Source: Dichloromethanomonas sp964477085 (lineage in GTDB: Bacteria > Bacillota > Desulfitobacteriia > Desulfitobacteriales > Syntrophobotulaceae). From it: 8,892 bases of DNA. The notes under the pieces were generated by a model. It was not told the DNA's origin. It searched no databases and saw only the letters and a program-made list of their open reading frames with translations. The DNA is taken from the NCBI GenBank assembly GCA_964477085.1, contig CAYZDF010000090.1, positions 1 to 8,892 on the forward strand, given 5' to 3'. Made by a program: the position numbers and the translations under genes. How positions within the stretch are numbered: the stretch's first letter is position 1; each line of letters starts with the position of its first letter. Of this stretch, positions 7,022-8,892 are shown piece after piece.

Positions 7022-8140
7022 TTATTCGCTCTTGGGACAACCTGTGTAAACAATATTTGAAAGAGTACCTTTCAATGAATAGGGACCTTCATTTTCCACA
7101 GTCTCCGGATCGTCTACCAATAACACTCCATTAATAGCTATAACGGTAGCATCTGTCCAAATTATTGCCTGACCATCGTTGGCTGGTGGTGCACTGCAGT
7201 CACCCTTTACGGAAAATGCGAATGTTGCAGCTTCATCAGCCTTACAGCTAACGTAGCCAGTCCAGGTAAAGTTCGTCTGATTGGTAGGATTATTTACAAC
7301 ATACAGTTTACCGTCAGCACCTACATATTTCCCATTTACATCTAATTCGGAATTCAATACTTGCGGGAAAGTAAAGCTGATAGTAACGCTTTCTACCTCC
7401 TCACCATGGTTGTAAGTAAAGATAATATTTAAGTTGTCTGAAGTTTCGTAGTCAAATGAAGCTTCATCGCAATCAGTGCAATCAACAACGGTAACTGTTA
7501 CAGCATCAGCCACACTAGAACAAAAGCCATAATCTGGAACATATTCTGCAGTAATTGAGTAGGTACCAGCAGCCAGCTCTGTACTGGAGAATGTGAGAGT
7601 ATTATCAACTAATGCAGTAACTGCTTCGCTTTTCAATACGGTTGTTCCATCCATAATCTTCAAAGTACCGTTGGTTATTGTTCCATTGGCAGTTACTTTG
7701 GCCTTAATAACAACTTCATCTCCAACGCAAACATCTTCTGTTGGAGCTTCAATAATAGTAGTTATAGTTGAGAGTTCTTTTGCAGTATAATTAATGGGAT
7801 ATGAAGCTGTTCCACCTGCTTTTCCTTCAATTTTAACCCACCACCTATACTCAGTGCAAAATGCAGGGATTGCATAATCCTTTGAGGCTGTCGTTGAATT
7901 GGAAGCAATAAGATTCGCCGCTTCATTATATGTTGGGTTACTTGGCTCAGCTGCATTATAAGCTAAAGGGCCTACGATCTTGACTTTATCAAAATCAAAC
8001 GTACCAACTGTAAGATATATTTTGTCAGCATCGTTCCATATTTTGATTTCACCAATTTTCGTAACGGGATTACCACCACCAAATACATCAACAATCACAG
8101 GCGTAATAGTAGCGACGCAACAGGGTGTCGATTTTAACAT
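7022..8140 (-). CDS. Ig-like domain secreted/surface protein, body of a lipoprotein gene split by an amber codon
   Basis: This open frame encodes 372 residues from the ATG at 8140, the first Met codon after the in-frame TAG (a TTG codon directly precedes it). The N-terminal part (about 11-120) is beta-rich (KIGEIKIWNDADKIYLTVG) with a CTEYRWWVKIEG segment. Residues about 128-222 look like an Ig-like domain (EDVCVGDEVVIKAKV to AVTVTVVDC). Residues about 225-372 form another beta-rich part with paired cysteines. There is no type IX secretion signal. Thr/Asn/Val-rich composition and many cysteines fit an exported protein, but this frame has no signal peptide of its own. A lipoprotein signal peptide lies upstream in the same frame, ending at the amber codon 8165-8167. 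The gene is probably a lipoprotein gene broken by one nonsense mutation; readthrough or sequencing error are alternatives. Function is unknown. Confidence 0.75.
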   Translation of the reverse strand: MLKSTPCCVATITPVIVDVFGGGNPVTKIGEIKIWNDADKIYLTVGTFDFDKVKIVGPLAYNAAEPSNPTYNEAANLIASNSTTASKDYAIPAFCTEYRWWVKIEGKAGGTASYPINYTAKELSTITTIIEAPTEDVCVGDEVVIKAKVTANGTITNGTLKIMDGTTVLKSEAVTALVDNTLTFSSTELAAGTYSITAEYVPDYGFCSSVADAVTVTVVDCTDCDEASFDYETSDNLNIIFTYNHGEEVESVTISFTFPQVLNSELDVNGKYVGADGKLYVVNNPTNQTNFTWTGYVSCKADEAATFAFSVKGDCSAPPANDGQAIIWTDATVIAINGVLLVDDPETVENEGPYSLKGTLSNIVYTGCPKSE

Positions 8141-8164
8141 CAATCCTGTCTCAAAACTAACTAC

Positions 8165-8245
8165 CTATTCCTTCTGACAGGAGACCATCACAGCTGCAGC
8201 AACAAACAGTACAGCGAACATAAAAAACAAACGATTCTTTTTCAT
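8165..8245 (-). pseudogene. lipoprotein signal-peptide fragment ending in an in-frame amber codon
   Basis: From the ATG at 8245 the minus strand encodes 26 residues and then TAG (8167-8165). The peptide starts MKKNR, continues with the hydrophobic stretch LFFMFAVLFVAAAVMV, and ends SCQKE. That is a signal peptidase II leader with its lipid-anchored cysteine at residue 23. It is in the same frame as the Ig-like protein, with no other stop between codon 27 and the body. Removing the one stop gives a continuous gene of 407 codons from 8245 to the TAA at 7022. The bases before the ATG are AT-rich and lack a Shine-Dalgarno sequence, as usual in Bacteroidota. Confidence 0.75.
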
Positions 8246-8406
8246 AGTCCAAATTTTTAAATTGTTCGATAGATAATTGAATTGAAATTTTTAAATATTT
8301 TTTGAAAGGTTTGGTATTTCATCCGTAAAGGGGCTCATACCGATGTTTGTTTGTCCATTCTACATAGGCATTTGGGTTTGTGGTTCAGTCAGATGGTTAA
8401 CAGTAT

Positions 8407-8436
8407 CCGTCATTGCCCGCCTGGCAGGCAATACGG
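8407..8436. repeat. REP-like GC-rich palindrome
   Basis: The left arm CCGT-c-ATTGCC-c-GCC and the right arm GGC-a-GGCAAT-ACGG pair over 13 base pairs with one bulge and one mismatch, centred on T8422. It is GC-rich in an AT-rich surround. Short palindromes of this kind are often dispersed in Bacteroidota intergenic DNA, but copy number cannot be judged from a single window. Confidence 0.6.
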
Positions 8437-8450
8437 CAGATGTGAGCAAG

Positions 8451-8515
8451 GGGTTCAACCCGCCAAAATCAACAGAAATTCTGTTATTGCGCAGGACCGT
8501 ATGGTTAATCATACG
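8451..8515. repeat. cluster of three short perfect palindromes
   Basis: GGGTTCAACCC (8451-8461), AACAGAAATTCTGTT (8471-8485) and CGTATG-gttaat-CATACG (8498-8515) follow each other within 65 bases, just after the palindrome at 8407-8436. Together they could make a string of hairpins on either strand. No gene is recognisable across them. Confidence 0.5.
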
Positions 8516-8892
8516 CCGTTTCTTTATAAGTTTGGAAGATTTCCGTCCGGGAGATTATCCTGTCCGGGAATACTTCAATTTCAATTATTAAATCCAACAG
8601 CTAATATAAACATATTTTTAAACTTTAGCACATGAATAGGCAAAAAAGTGATTTTCTATCTATCTGTTTGAAGGAGATTGCCATAGGCGTTGTGGAGTTT
8701 AATGATTTAGCATGTTAAAAATCCACTCTGCCACAAAATCAATTTTGGCAGGAATATACTCAGAAAGGCTGCAATTAAGCACCCTGTTCCGGGGTCCATA
8801 TTTGCTTAAGGCCTCGGATGGTCAGAGGACAATTGCTGAGAGGTTTATGGTGGAGTAGTAGTTTTGAATATTGGGGCATTTGTTTCAAATAG

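Larger units (their letters stand above)
8246..8892. other. region without a convincing gene
   Basis: The first 90 bases are the AT-rich leader of the minus-strand gene. Bases 8407-8515 hold several palindromes. Open frames at 8343-8591 and 8351-8635 overlap in different frames and resemble no protein I know, so they are probably chance. Two tiny overlapping frames occur near the end: 8632-8718 (28 codons, MNRQKSDF...) and 8712-8858 (48 codons, MLKIHSAT...). They share the bases atgttaa. AT-rich sequence before 8632 could be a promoter, but nothing supports translation. Confidence 0.6.

Noticed and set aside
7593..7790. Plus-strand open frame of 65 codons
   Set aside because: It is antisense to the Ig-like domain and hydrophobic only because that domain is Val/Thr-rich; no start context.
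8343..8635. Two overlapping plus-strand frames (8343-8591 and 8351-8635)
   Set aside because: They run through the palindrome cluster in different frames and resemble no known protein; most likely chance frames.

Overview
The window looks like chromosomal DNA from a Bacteroidota (probably Bacteroidales-like) bacterium. The signs are start codons with AT-rich leaders and no clear Shine-Dalgarno sequence, a tRNA whose CCA end is not encoded, a Bacteroidota-style lipoprotein leader, an Ig-like secreted protein, and a GxxExxY gene with ATGAT-type repeats. This placement is inference; no marker gene is complete.

Layout. Bases 1-26 are the 3' end of a tRNA, probably tRNA-Gly, followed by a weak terminator. 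From 250 to 6511 runs a complete plus-strand type I restriction-modification locus in the order hsdM - GxxExxY gene - hsdS - hsdR, with intact catalytic motifs in M and R and two target-recognition domains in S. The operon is followed by a gene-free stretch holding a short inverted repeat and a strong plus-strand terminator (6734-6765). Facing it on the minus strand is a gene for an exported Ig-like protein (7022-8140). Its lipoprotein signal peptide (8165-8245) lies upstream in the same frame but is separated by an amber codon. The last 650 bases hold no convincing gene, only a cluster of short perfect palindromes.

How the genes work together. HsdM and HsdS would form the sequence-specific N6-adenine methyltransferase. 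Adding HsdR would give the translocating endonuclease that restricts unmethylated DNA. The recognition domains in hsdS are much more AT-rich than the rest of the operon and are followed by near-identical 30-base repeats, as expected for domains exchanged by recombination.

Most notable observation. The GxxExxY gene (predicted PD-(D/E)XK fold, function unknown) sits in a discrete unit of about 602 bp (1816-2417) bounded by 48-base imperfect terminal inverted repeats (38 of 48 positions match by hand alignment). The unit lies between hsdM and hsdS without interrupting the operon. Its left end supplies the last 16 codons and the stop codon of hsdM. Its right end forms a long hairpin ahead of hsdS. 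It looks like a small mobile or domesticated repeat unit with a nuclease-like passenger gene.
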